Assembly: GCA_019671005.1 (NCBI GenBank)
Contig: CM033744.1
Span: forward strand, 40,116,022-40,180,021
Reading direction: 5' to 3'
From: Hibiscus mutabilis
Lineage: Eukaryota; Streptophyta; Magnoliopsida; Malvales; Malvaceae
DNA: 64,000 nt
Shown here: one piece after another, positions 35,631-45,700 of the stretch
Layout of the letters: every line of letters starts with the position of its first letter
Numbering within the stretch: position 1 is the first letter of the stretch
Translations under genes and position numbers: made by a program
Notes under the pieces: generated by a model
Database searches by the model: none
What the model was told of the DNA's origin: nothing
What the model saw: the letters and a program-made list of their open reading frames with translations, nothing else

Positions 35631-35880
35631 TGTAGATGAAAACTGTTAGTCAACTAACGGTAAATAGCTTGAAATAATATGACAAACCTACATTATAGTG
35701 CATGTTGATATGGTTACGTCATATAGACAAAAATGTTGACTTGAAAGAATGTCACATTAGTCAAATTTTTTTATAAAATGATATACATTATAAAATTATT
35801 ATTTTTGCTGACGTGTCATTCTATTAAGTCATTTTAAGTTGTTTACTGTTAGTTAACTAACAATTTTTATCCGTAAAGGG
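35631..35880. mobile_element. Inverted-repeat (MITE-like) element
   Basis: Left GAAAACTGTTAGTCAACTAA faces the complement of the right arm, AAAATTGTTAGTTAACTAAC, with similarity continuing for about 45 bp (GGTAAATAGCTTGAAATAAT). Outer limits and target duplication unclear; it may be the core of a larger repeat at 35,430-35,990. Confidence 0.5.
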
Positions 35881-36177
35881 ACTATTTTGATAAAAAAAAT
35901 ATAACATTTGGGGGTTAAATTACTTCAAAAATAGGGACCAAAATGATTATTCAATCAGATGTTAGAGATAATTTTTTGACATTATACATTTTTTTTAAAA
36001 AAGGGAGGACTTCACCGGTAAAAAGAGTTAAAGTGAATTGTGTTAGAAAAATGGGTGTAGTAATAATCCAAGTATAATAGAATACCGTAAAAAAATAATA
36101 ATGAATTAAAAATAGAACTTGAAATCGGACATAGTTAAAACTAGAAGAATTTTTGTTGAAGCGTGTATGAATAATTT

Positions 36178-36253
36178 CCTTAAGACAAATTCGCCCTCTC
36201 CTCGGTGCTTGAGTTCCTTAAGACAAATTCGCCCCTCTCCTCGGTGCTTGAGT
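36178..36253. repeat. 38-bp tandem duplication
   Basis: The unit CTTAAGACAAATTCGCCC(C) + TCTCCTCGGTGCTTGAGT occurs twice in direct succession, differing by a single extra C in the second copy, so it is young. Confidence 0.85.
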
Positions 36254-36716
36254 AACGTTGGACGTCTATCTCCCAAGATACAACAACAAACGTTCACAGC
36301 AGTAGCACAATTGCAGTGAACAATCGAACGCAATCTTGCCTTCCTCTTTCATTGGAAACCAAAAATGTTTTTTTATGATCGTGTTCAAAGTTGTTGAGTA
36401 GTATGCAAAATGTTTTGGAAATCTCTCCTTTATATAGAGGATGAAAAAATTAAATCGTTTGATGAAAAGATTTGTTGAAAAGTTAATAGATATGATTGAA
36501 TGTATGCAACTTTAAACCAAAAATTAATAAGTCTATTTACCAAGTGACATGACTTAATATCAATATTATTCAACAAATATATATAATTTTTGCAACAAAT
36601 TGAAGCCAAATTTACGATTTAAAGTTTGAGAGTGGTATTAGGTTAAAAGAGTTATTAAGTTGGACTAATATTTAACCGTAACTTCAACTATCACCATATA
36701 TGCATGCATACATACA

Positions 36717-37394
36717 TTATATTGAGAGATCGAGTTCTGGCTTGCACTTGTCTCCATGCAAGCCTCCGCTGGAGGGGGAGAGTCTAAAAGTGGTGGAACA
36801 ATTGAATTTCACTACAACGTTTCTCTTGATAATGTTCAAAACATTAATCCGGCCTGAGATTCTGGTGTAACTGCTTATGTTCAATCCCTTTGAACCGATG
36901 ATATCCGCCACAAACCCCGGATCAGTCAGGAATTTCTCGGGATCTATTTCCACCGTCACATTCCTCCTCAGCGTACGCCTGGACTCAGCCTTCCCTTGGA
37001 AATGGCTGCCCTCCCCCACCACCCTGCCACCGTAGTAAATCATCACCGTTCCGTTGTCGAATTTGAAGCTCGCCACATTGGGGTTCTTAACCGAAACGTC
37101 AACTAGAAGTTGTACGTTCAGATCAGTCCTTAGAATCCCCTTCGGCGAAATCTCAAGGCTCTGGATTGTCATAGAATTCAGCCTGATCATGGGATCCTGT
37201 ATGTGAAAAACAGTGAAACACAGGGTTAAAACAGTGACGGCAAGGACTAAAAAGAGTGCGGCGATACAGCTGATGCACAGGATAGATGTCCTCTTTTTCG
37301 ACTGCGGTTCCGTAGAGAAGGCTTCATCGATGTCGCTGCTGCGAGCTCCGAAGGCGACCGGGGCAAAGGGCTTGACCTGCTCTTGCTCAGCCAT
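36717..37394 (-). CDS. LEA_2 / NHL-type single-pass membrane protein
   Basis: Uninterrupted 225-codon gene. A Pro-rich cytosolic head (MAEQEQVKPFAPVAF) is followed by a basic KKR stop and one hydrophobic helix at about residues 36-62 (ILCISCIAALFLVLAVTVLT), then a LEA_2 beta-sandwich domain with SVKNPNVASFKFDNGTVMIYYGG near residues 105-125 and a tail SGRINVLNIIKRNVVVKFNC. NGT, NVT, NISS and NCST sequons suggest glycosylation outside the membrane. This NDR1/HIN1-like group acts at the plasma membrane, some in pathogen and stress responses; it resembles the type annotated as At1g64065-like. No introns, as usual for the family. It is divergent from the second LEA_2 gene 5.7 kb away but shares the LN(V/I)LNI(I/M)KR motif, so the pair may be an old tandem duplication. 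Confidence 0.88.
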   Translation of the reverse strand: MAEQEQVKPFAPVAFGARSSDIDEAFSTEPQSKKRTSILCISCIAALFLVLAVTVLTLCFTVFHIQDPMIRLNSMTIQSLEISPKGILRTDLNVQLLVDVSVKNPNVASFKFDNGTVMIYYGGRVVGEGSHFQGKAESRRTLRRNVTVEIDPEKFLTDPGFVADIIGSKGLNISSYTRISGRINVLNIIKRNVVVKFNCSTTFRLSPSSGGLHGDKCKPELDLSI

Positions 37395-37711
37395 TGCATG
37401 ACTTTGGTGGTTGGCAGTATATATATACTTGGAAAATGGGGTTTGCAGAAATTTATGAGGAAATTAAGCAAGATTGAGATTCGTATTGAATTGTCTTGTT
37501 GCTCTATCGTATCGTATATTTTGGGTTCAACTTCAAACGCGTTGGCAGGCTTCCTAGTTCATACGTCTCCATTTCAGATTAGTGTATTCTACTCTGTCTT
37601 TGACCTGTTGGCTAAGGAATTCTAACGTGAATTAGTCACATGCTATGGGGTCAGATCAGTCAATTTAAGAGGCTTCTGTGAGAAAAACTTTAGGAAATTG
37701 CCCATTTTCTT

Positions 37712-37855
37712 TATTTTTTTTTAATTTTTTTAATATTCTAAAGGTAATTTCAAGATGGTATATGTTCATAGATATTTTTAATCATTCGACAATACACACA
37801 CTTTGTAGGCAAAGCGATTGAACTTGGGTTACACTGGAACCACTTGTTGGGTTCA
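37712..37855 (-). mobile_element. SINE-like element, copy 1
   Basis: On the minus strand it starts TGAACCCAACAAGTGGTTCC, contains a box B-like AGTTCAATC, then TATGAACATATACCATCTTG, and ends in an A-rich tail (T-run at 37,712-37,730 on plus). It is similar along its length to 46,485-46,647 and 59,078-59,225. Confidence 0.55.
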
Positions 37856-38311
37856 TTTGTTTTCTTAATTATGTTGTCTTTCATGATTCATATCATATAC
37901 TATAATCTACCGTATGGACCAAGCACATTTGGCCGGTTGACCAAACTGCTCATCTTTCTTCCCTCATTTTTCTTAGGTCATAAATCATAAACTCATCAAG
38001 AACACTCTCTTCCTTCCCCAAGAGTCTCTCCTTCCCCTCCCCTTACCTCTACCGTATGCATGACACAATTCAACAAAATATGCGTTTCATCACTCTTGAA
38101 ATTTGTGTTAAAAGGTAATGGAAATGAAAGAAAATACTTGTTATGTTATCTTATTATTTTACTCTACGAGTATTATATTTTTAAAATAAATTTAAATATA
38201 CTAATAATTTATAACAAATTTGAATACCAAGATATACCATAACAACAAAGAATGATAATCTAATTGTCGAGGATGGGGCGAATTGAGTGAAGTTCACAAT
38301 CTTCGGGTTAC
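37856..38311. other. Intergenic, no gene seen
   Basis: Contains a C/T-rich stretch at about 38,005-38,050 (CTTCCTTCCCC...) and otherwise AT-rich sequence. Confidence 0.35.
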
Positions 38312-38690
38312 TCTTTTTTTTTTGAAAAGTAATGAACCTCGTTAAAAATCTCCTCTAATACCTAATAGGGGAAAGAGTACTCGGATATTACTAAATAAAA
38401 TAAACACACAACAGTTTGCCGATACAACTCGACAACAACCCACACAAGGCCAAACACCGACCTGAACAATTATCCTTTGCTAGACTTACAATGGATGGGA
38501 GTCAAAGACAACTCAAACTAATTACCCCAATGACAGAAAGCATCACAAAACGACCGAGACACTACTAGCATTCACTGCCATATCCACAGGAACATCAATA
38601 GACCTACCAATGCCTTGTCGAGCCATAATATGAGCAACACAATTTTCACATTTTCGTTTAATCTTTCTTACCGAGTGAGACGTAAGAGAC
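38312..38690 (-). pseudogene. 3' end of a LINE (RNase H-like C-terminus and tail)
   Basis: Minus-strand translation gives RKCENCVAHIMARQGIGR, the (N)xVAHxLA...G motif at the end of the RNase H-like domain that plant LINEs carry after RT. About 300 bp of untranslated sequence and an A-run (T-run on plus at 38,312-38,321) follow. The upstream part of the LINE is missing. Confidence 0.6.
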
Positions 38691-38939
38691 TGTCATGTTT
38701 TTTTTCTTCTTCTTTATGAATGTTTATTATTCAATTAAAATCAAACTAATTGATCAAACAAAAAGTTAGTTCGATTAATCGGTTAGTTAATTAGGTGTTA
38801 AATCAATTAATGATTAAATACGTATTTCAAAATTTAATTATCGATTAATTCGATTTAAAACCAGTTAATTGAATATCTTAATGATGTTCATGAGTGTAGA
38901 AACTAGGAAGAGTCCTTGAGAATCCAAAGTTGAATTGTT

Positions 38940-39726
38940 TTCTAAAGTGCGCAACTGGGAGCCAGAGTTTGATACGGGTAACCGGAGAGTATGGTTATCG
39001 ATCAACGGCTAGTCGATACATGCGTGGTCGCGAGAAACTTTTAAAAACTTAGCCGTGTGTTGGGGAAGGTTGATCAGATGTGATAAAATGAACCTTGAGT
39101 CGCATTCCTTCGAAAGAGGACAAATCATACTTGCGATGAGCCAACTGGAAAGGATTGATGAAGTAGTACAAGTCCATATAAATGGACTGTCATTTCGGAT
39201 ACACGTGGTTGAGGTGGAGCCAATGATTGAACAACAATTGTGTTTGAGTTGCGAGAGGGAATGTGGATTCGAGTTGGGTAGCGATAATGAAACGTCACAT
39301 TTGAATGAGAGTCAAGCTGAGCAGTCAGAGCTAAAATTTCAGGGGAATGAGCATAAGGAGATGCGTGATCTTATGGATTGTAGTGAGGAAAAGTCGACAG
39401 GGGAGAATCAAAACCGTGGTGCCGAGGAGATACAACAGTTTTAGAGGTGGAATGCACATGGTCTAGTTGATGCGCGACTGGGTGAAAAGCCAATAATGTC
39501 GAGCGATTGTATTACAGATGAGGGAGTGGGAATGGTGTCACGTTTGGAGTTGAGTGTTCAAGGGAGAGATAGGCTGGTGGGGTTGAACGATTCGAAATTG
39601 ATAGAGTGCCCTGTGAAATTCTTATCGATGAATTTGGAGGCCGGTGAACCTGGGCTCATTGATATACAATATAATATACTTGTAGAACCTATTGGTAACT
39701 AGCTAGACGAGAACTCTGAAAATGAC
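38940..39726 (+). pseudogene. LINE-type DUF4283/zinc-knuckle ORF fragment
   Basis: Translation shows NWEPEFDTGNRRVWLSING, a stop, SIHAWSRETFKNLAVCWGRLI, then ERGQIILAMSQLERIDEVVQ and INGLSFRIHVVEVEP. This pattern (W.P....R..W....G......W......A..WG) is that of the DUF4283-like RNA-binding domains found in plant LINE ORF1 and related retroelement genes. There are stops at 39,010 and 39,442, but the frame is otherwise kept to about 39,700. The TRIM element begins directly after it, so it is the older of the two. Confidence 0.6.
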
Positions 39727-40291
39727 TATTAGGAATTTGGTACGCGGAAAAATAACCAAAGCGATAACAACATAGACCAAGACATGTACAAGAGACAAGA
39801 TTTAACGTGGTTCAGCATAGCCTACCTCCACGGACGAGAGAAACGAACAATCCACTATCAACGTAGAGAACACGAGGAGTACAAATAAATGGTAACCCAT
39901 GTAATCCCAAAACCCGGTGTACAAACCCCATGACCCGGTGTAACCAAAACACTCTTCCCAACATCCCTACAATACCCATCTCTACAATGTAGTCACAATA
40001 GTTGTAGAGAACCTAAAAGTGTTTACATCTCTCTAAAGTAATTCTCTATATCTCTCATTCTCTCATAATTCAAAAGGTTAAACCTAGTATATATTTATAG
40101 ACTCAAATACTTGGTCACCAAGAAACCTTAGTCAATAAGATCTCCTACCTAAAATAGGTCAATAAGATCTCCTACCTAAAATAGATATTTACTCATCAAA
40201 ATAAATCCTAATTTTCAAGTAATCTTCAACCACTAGAATTAAAATAAAATACAACTTAATTACCAATTAGAATTTGAGTCAAAATATAAAA
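39727..40291 (-). repeat. 3' LTR of the TRIM-like element
   Basis: 565 bp. It aligns with 40,584-41,116; the extra length comes mainly from a tandem duplication of AATAAGATCTCCTACCTAAA near 40,134-40,187. Both terminal dinucleotides have mutated (TGTTAGG to TATTAGG at the start, ACA to AAA at the end). Confidence 0.8.
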
Positions 40292-40569
40292 AATCTCCCC
40301 CTTGACGCAAATTCTATTCAAGCATTGGTTTTCAAGTCTTCAACAGCTTCAATTTTTACGTAAGCCAAATATCTGTTGAAGCACCGTCGCCAAGTCTTCA
40401 ACAAACTCCAATTCTTATGTAGTATCCGTTGAAGCAGCGTTGAATCGATTGAGAATTACTCCACTTGCAACTGAAAGCTCGTTGTAGCAATACTCCTCTG
40501 CATGTCTCCAACATCGCTCCACAAAATATGCAACAAAAATTCCTTCTGAAACACACAGCTTGAACCATA

Positions 40570-40581
40570 GCTCTGATACCA
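40570..40581 (-). other. Primer-binding site for initiator tRNA-Met
   Basis: Plus GCTCTGATACCA is the 3' end of initiator tRNA-Met; the minus strand is the classical TGGTATCAGAGC primer site. Confidence 0.9.
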
Positions 40582-40583
40582 TT

Positions 40584-41116
40584 TGTTAGGAATTTGGTAT
40601 GCGGCAAATTAACCAAAGCGATAACAAAATAAACCAAGACATGCACACGAGACAAGATTTAACGTGGTTCATCATAGCGTACCTCCACGGACGAGAGAAA
40701 TGAACAATCCACTATCAACGTAGAGAACACAAAAAGTACAAATACATGATAACTCATGTAATCCAAAACTCGGTGTACAAATCCCATGACCCGGTGGAAC
40801 CAAAACGCAAACATCCCTACAATACACATCCCTACAACATAGTCACAATAGTTGTAAAGAACCTAAAAGTAGTTACATCTCTCCAGAGAATAATTCTCTC
40901 TATCTCTCATTCTCTCATAATTCAAAATGTTAAACATAGTCTATATTTATAAACCCAAATACTTAGTCACCGAGAAACCTTATTCAATAAAATCTCCTAC
41001 CTAAAATAGATATTTACTCATTAAAGTAAATCCTAATTGCCAAGTAATCTTCAACCACTAAAATAACAATAAAACCCAACTTAATTACCAATTAGAATTT
41101 GAGTCAAAATACAACA
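40584..41116 (-). repeat. 5' LTR of the TRIM-like element
   Basis: 533 bp, TGTTAGG...ACAACA, with intact TG and CA ends. Adjacent to the primer site, hence the 5' LTR. Confidence 0.82.
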
Positions 41117-41618
41117 AAGACAAAACTGAGTCTACACCTTTAAATCTATCGCAAAAAATTGTAAAATTAGTTCAATTTTCATGTTTGATTATTTATGTCC
41201 CTGGAATTTATATATGTTATTTTTTGTGTTATTTGGATTAGGTCTGAAATTTTAAAATTTTAAAAGTACATAAATTGAAATGGATCAAATTAAATTTTTT
41301 AGGAAGAAATTGATCAAATTAGAATATATAAAAAGTATGATATGTTAATTTAGTGTTTAACATTATTGTTAAAAAGTGTTGTGTAAACTTAAATTATCTT
41401 TTCTTTTTTTTACTTTTATATTTGAATTTAAAAGCTAGTTCGAATAATGGAGGAGATAATGACAGAAATTGTTCACTTATTATTTAATTTAAGTGTTTAA
41501 TAATACTTTCATCTCAAAAACACCTTATTATTTACATTTCCGATCAAAAAATAAACTTCAATCCATAACTTATTTATAACGGAGGAGATAATGATAGAAT
41601 TTGATCACTTAAGAAATA
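41117..41618. other. AT-rich intergenic DNA with a short direct repeat
   Basis: GGAGGAGATAATGAYAGAA followed by TTTGATCACTTA-like sequence occurs at about 41,448 and 41,581. No gene seen. Confidence 0.4.
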
Positions 41619-41954
41619 TGATAAACTATCTATTTAGTACGCCATCTATTCTTGTGTTTCTATTTCGGTCATTCAACTATTTTTTTTGCAAAATAGTACT
41701 TAATGTTATGTTTTAATTTTGGTATTCTACTGTTAAAAAATTAACGGCAAAGCCGACGTGTCACCACCTAATCATGAGAGAGAAATTTAAAAAACTAAAA
41801 AAATACTACGCCAGCTTTGTCGTTAGTTTTTTTAGTGGCGGGTACCAAAATAGAAATAAAATGTAGCATTAGGTACAATTTTATATAAAAAATTAATTCA
41901 ATGACCAAAATAGAAATACAAAAATAGATAGGGTACCAGATAGTTAGTTTAGCC
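41619..41954. mobile_element. Mutator-like MITE
   Basis: The ends TGATAAACTATCTATTTAGT and the complement GGCTAAACTAACTATCTGGT form long inverted repeats that continue over TTTCTATTTYGGTCATT. Flanks TAAGAAATA (41,610-41,618) and TAAGAAATT (41,955-41,963) match at 8 of 9 positions, the length typical of Mutator-like insertions. 336 bp, non-coding. Confidence 0.75.
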
Positions 41955-42178
41955 TAAGAAATTTGATATGACATCTCAAATGTTAAGGAAAAGGAATTGG
42001 TGGGTTAAGTCTAAACACAAGGACTTTTACCTTTTACATGAAGCTAATAAAGTCCATATTCATGGTTGGAAATTTCATTCTTCTCCTATTCCCGTCTCAT
42101 TCTTGGGATACATAGGGATTTGTATATTTGGCTCCACAAAAGGAAGTTTCGGGTGTCGACCAAAGTGTGAAATCTAAA

Positions 42179-42781
42179 GGCTTAATAAAAAAAAACTCCT
42201 AAATTATATTTTCTAAAATAAGTGTTTAAAATATTTTTCGACTCAAGTAAATACCTAACGTTTTCACAGTTATTATTTTAAGTGTCTGACTTTGACGGCC
42301 GTTTAAAAAGATCTTTTAATCAATCAAAATATGACATGCGATTTTTATTTTTATTTCTTTTTTTAATTTAATTCTTTAAATTTCTTAAAATTTACAAAAT
42401 AACCTTCAAATCTCTAGGTCCCCAAATATAGTCATTGTCGTTCATGACGTTGCGGCGACGAAATGATGCCTCTTTCGTCTTTAGACAAGGGAGGAAGGGA
42501 AAATAATCGTGGGGCCCTGTAAAAAAAATGGCGAGTACACCGTCGATGATTGGCAGCGACAACGGTTAGAATAAAATTTGAGACTTAGGGATTTGGGGAA
42601 TATTTTAAAATTTTTTGAGAAAATGTATATGTGTTTACTAACTAACATTTTTTTTAAACGGTAGATGGCATGACACCTAAAATAATTGTGAGAACGTTAG
42701 ACATTTATTTAGGTCAAAAAATATTTTAATCATTTATTTAGAGAAAATATATAGTTTGGGAATTTTTTTTCCTATTAAGCC
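42179..42781. mobile_element. Mutator-like MITE with perfect 9-bp target duplication and GC-rich core
   Basis: Target duplication AAATCTAAA at 42,170-42,178 and 42,782-42,790 is perfect. Inverted repeats start GGCTTAATA and run for about 110 bp (AAACTCCTAAATTATATTTT; CTAACGTTTTCACAGTTATT). The centre, about 42,415-42,590, is markedly richer in GC than the arms and could be a captured fragment. No long ORF. Confidence 0.85.
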
Positions 42782-43088
42782 AAATCTAAACAATAAAGCT
42801 TATCTCCAACAGGCACTCTATATTAATGGTGAAAGCAACATGAATGGAGCCGGAGGACCCAAAGTCTTCTCAATATAATATCAAATCTAAGGTCACGACG
42901 TTAGGTTACTCGTTTCATTCAACAGCGACGGCCGCCCCATTTACAGTCTCCTCACGCCATTGAACTTCGTCTCCATTTACCAAGTTGACTCACTCCGACC
43001 AACACATGAAACAGCTGCAATTCATAGCACAAACAGTAATATTGCTAATCAAACAAACTATCTATAAAAAAAAAAACATGTTCTGCCC

Positions 43089-43733
43089 TTAATCGCATCT
43101 TAAATCATGTACGGAGCCCCCTGTGAAATTAAGTTTCATGAAGCAGTTCAACTCAGGGTGTCTTCTTCTCTTCATAATGTTCAAGATATTCAGTTTTCCG
43201 CTCAATCTAACATGGCTGCTCAGCTCTAAAAGCCCAGAACTTATATTACTGCTCAAGCTCGTGGCATTGGGTACCCGAAGTGAGCTCACGTCAACTGAAA
43301 CATTCAACCTCTCTGTTGCTCTAGCCGGAGCTCTCCCGGTGGGTATTTTAAAATCTCCGACGATTACTGGACCGCACCAGACAGTCCCTGTCGTGTTGTC
43401 GAACCGGAAGTCTCCGAAATTGGTGTTCTTTACGGCGACCGACGTTAACAGTGTGAAGTTGAACGACGGAGTCGATGAATTAGTCTTGTGCTTGAGATTC
43501 CGAACCCTGACCGATCCGAGCTCGAAACCAGGGGTTCTGGGACGTAAAAAGATGCTGCCGAAAACCAAGAGAACGGTTCCTTGGATGACCGTGATAAGCA
43601 GAACGTAAACAAGAAATTTACTGCTTTTTTCTTCCCGGCGTGAAGCTTCGGGTTTCCTCCCCCCGAACTCGACGTCGCTTCTCGGATAATCTTGAACCGG
43701 TGCCAGTGGCGCGGCCTGGTGATCTGGGTGCAT
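43089..43733 (-). CDS. LEA_2 / NHL-type single-pass membrane protein, second gene
   Basis: Uninterrupted 214-codon gene. A Pro/His-rich N-terminus (MHPDHQAAPLAPVQDY) and basic EEKSSK precede a transmembrane helix at about residues 39-62 (FLVYVLLITVIQGTVLLVFG). The LEA_2 domain has TSVAVKNTNFGDFRFDNTTG (about residues 91-110), VDVSS and a tail LSGKLNILNIMKRRRHPELN. Six or more N-glycosylation sequons lie on the outer side. The NPN motif of the family is NTN here. It is expected at the plasma membrane like other NHL proteins; substrate or partner is not visible. Same strand as the LEA_2 gene at 36.7 kb and as RBOHF. A TATA-like element lies about 150 bp upstream. Confidence 0.88.
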   Translation of the reverse strand: MHPDHQAAPLAPVQDYPRSDVEFGGRKPEASRREEKSSKFLVYVLLITVIQGTVLLVFGSIFLRPRTPGFELGSVRVRNLKHKTNSSTPSFNFTLLTSVAVKNTNFGDFRFDNTTGTVWCGPVIVGDFKIPTGRAPARATERLNVSVDVSSLRVPNATSLSSNISSGLLELSSHVRLSGKLNILNIMKRRRHPELNCFMKLNFTGGSVHDLRCD

Positions 43734-43883
43734 ATTGTTTTTTTTTTCTAGAAGGAAAAAGAGAAGGGTTGAGAATCTTGAGATCGTAAAAAAGTTGTCT
43801 TTTTTATAATCAAGATTCGAAGATTTAGAACTGGTTTTCTGCTCCTGTAAGTTTTCGTACGAGCTATAAACATGATGACAATG

Positions 43884-43891
43884 TATTTATA
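43884..43891 (-). promoter_or_regulatory. Candidate TATA box of the second LEA_2 gene
   Basis: Minus-strand TATAAATA in CACATATAAATACATTG, about 150 bp before the ATG, which would leave a leader of roughly 120 nt. No other TATA-like motif is closer. Confidence 0.45.
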
Positions 43892-45379
43892 TGTGTGAAA
43901 TTCAAGGTTAGGGTTCTCGAACAACCGCGTTGACTCAGTCTTGGATTAGCGATGGCCTTTTTTAGGAACTTTTTGAAAGTTTACCCTTGTCTTTTGGCCG
44001 AGTAAGTATTTTACTTGGTCGGATGTTTGTAACATTTCATAACAATCGACTAATTTTTATCCTCGATATATTTTTTTAATCTTATTCGAGTCTAAAATAA
44101 TATCTATTTCTAATTTTAAATTTAGATAAATTCACGTACAACTGCAGACTAAATTATTCAGAATTATTCAGAATTCATCTAAGTAGAGCACATCACTTTT
44201 TACCAGTGAAATCACTTTTTGGGTTCTTATTGTCGATATATGAATACGTTAATTGTAATTACAATTATAGATGTTTCTTAAATAAAAAAATAAATTTTAT
44301 CATTAGTTTTATATATTATGCATAAGTTGTAGTTTTAGTTTTTGCACACTAATTTGGTCAGATTTATTCTTTTTATTAGACCAAAATTCTCAATCGTGAG
44401 CACGTATATATGTTGTGTATTGTTATTCTAAAATGATACAAACTTAAATAACCAATTTTGTTATAAGTAGCATATATATTAAAGTGTTATGGAAATAATG
44501 TGTACATACCCCAAGTTTTATTTATAATTTGATGGAGGTCAAATTATAACTACCAAAAATTATTTTAATAATGAATTATATAAAGATATAGTGGTGTCTA
44601 AGAAATATTTTACTTTGTATTTCCCTCCCTCCCATCAAAAAGTTATATAACAAGAGAAAAACATATTTTCTTGGAAGATTAAAACCTTACGATTAATCTA
44701 CAACAACGGATTCATGTATGCTTCCTCATCGTATTTTGTTCTTACTGGTTTAACGTGGCAGATTCTAGATTAGATTTCATGCTTTTCAATTTTTGAAATT
44801 TTAGTCTTAACCCAAACATTACATGGATAATATGATTGAAATTATAAAACTTAAAAGTGCAGGGGCTAAATCTATGACTTACATATAGTTAGGGACTAAT
44901 AGAAAAATTTGAAAAAAAACATATACAATTTTGCTAATGGGTGTTTGTTGGAAAGGGACTAAAAAGATAGATTAAACATTACTTTTGTGTTGTCAAAACG
45001 TGTCCATTGCTATAAAAAAAAGCCTCCTTAATCACACAATTTTTCTTTTTAAGTTTCCTTGATGTAGATATCAAAACTTTTTAATTTTAATTTAACAAAC
45101 GACATTAAGCGATTAATATGTGTTATTTTATACAATTATTTATTAAAATATGAGATTTGATAGAAATTATATATCTTCTCCTAAAAAGAATAGTATTAAC
45201 TGAAGATTTTAAAATATATTCTCCAATTTCTAATATACAGCCTTGAACATGAATATTTTGTAATTTAAAAATTAAAAATTAATATATTTTTATTTTGAAT
45301 CCAACATCATATAATGAGCAAAAGTATAATAAAAAAATATTTAAAGAAAAGGAAAAGTGTAGCCATAACACTTTTCAAC
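43892..45379. other. Intergenic region upstream of the second LEA_2 gene
   Basis: AT-rich, no coding sequence or clear repeat ends were found. Promoter elements of the LEA_2 gene must lie in its lower part. Confidence 0.35.
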
Positions 45380-45389
45380 CCTTGCAAGC

Positions 45390-45556
45390 GAAAAATTATT
45401 ATGTGGTCCTGGTTTATCACGTCATTTATGGTCCCATCCAATGAGATTTATTCGTAAGAAAGAGATGAAAATTCACTTTAAAAAAAATAAGATAGAAAAT
45501 TATTATTGGATGTGACCATAAATGACGTGGTGAGCCAGACCCATCTAATAATTTCT
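45390..45556. mobile_element. Short MITE with 10-bp target duplication
   Basis: 167 bp between perfect direct repeats CCTTGCAAGC (45,380-45,389 and 45,557-45,566). Ends GAAAAATTATTATGTGGTCC and the complement AGAAATTATTAGATGGGTCT are inverted, continuing over CACGTCATTTATGGTC. The 9-10 bp duplication suggests a Mutator-type origin. Confidence 0.8.
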
Positions 45557-45700
45557 CCTTGCAAGCACTCTTTCACAAGTTGTGTAATTTACTTTTAGGA
45601 ATTTAATTCTCTTTATTGCTATGTAAGTTTGGTATGAAAAAAAAAATCAAATTGGCATTTAAAACCAATTAATTATTGAAATGCACTCATTCACAAGAAG

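Larger units (their letters stand above)
34201..36716. other. Intergenic region between MAKR2 and LEA_2 genes
   Basis: 34,220-34,890 has the texture of the same degenerate repeat type as 27,655-27,960 (TAGGGGTGAAAG ... TTACGTCCCTG), possibly a full old copy. 35,631-35,880 is an inverted-repeat element. 36,178-36,253 holds a tandem duplication. A TATATAGAGG motif at about 36,432 has no gene behind it. No coding sequence is supported. Confidence 0.4.
39727..41116 (-). mobile_element. Small non-autonomous LTR element (TRIM-like)
   Basis: Two similar LTRs (39,727-40,291 and 40,584-41,116) enclose just 292 bp. The internal part has a perfect 12-nt tRNA-iMet primer site at 40,570-40,581, two bases from the 5' LTR, and a polypurine tract (minus AAGGGGGAGATT) at the other edge, but no reading frame. 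Flanks ATGAC and AAGAC match at 4 of 5 positions. The structure is that of a terminal-repeat retrotransposon in miniature, although LTRs above 500 bp are longer than usual, so an internally deleted Copia element is an alternative. Confidence 0.8.

Noticed and set aside
37420..37431. TATA box of the first LEA_2 gene (AGTATATATATACT)
   Set aside because: It is only about 30 bp before the ATG, so a transcript starting from it would have almost no leader; the palindrome may be a simple TA repeat.
43123..43608. 161-codon plus-strand ORF inside the second LEA_2 gene
   Set aside because: Antisense shadow; the minus frame has a transmembrane helix and LEA_2 motifs.
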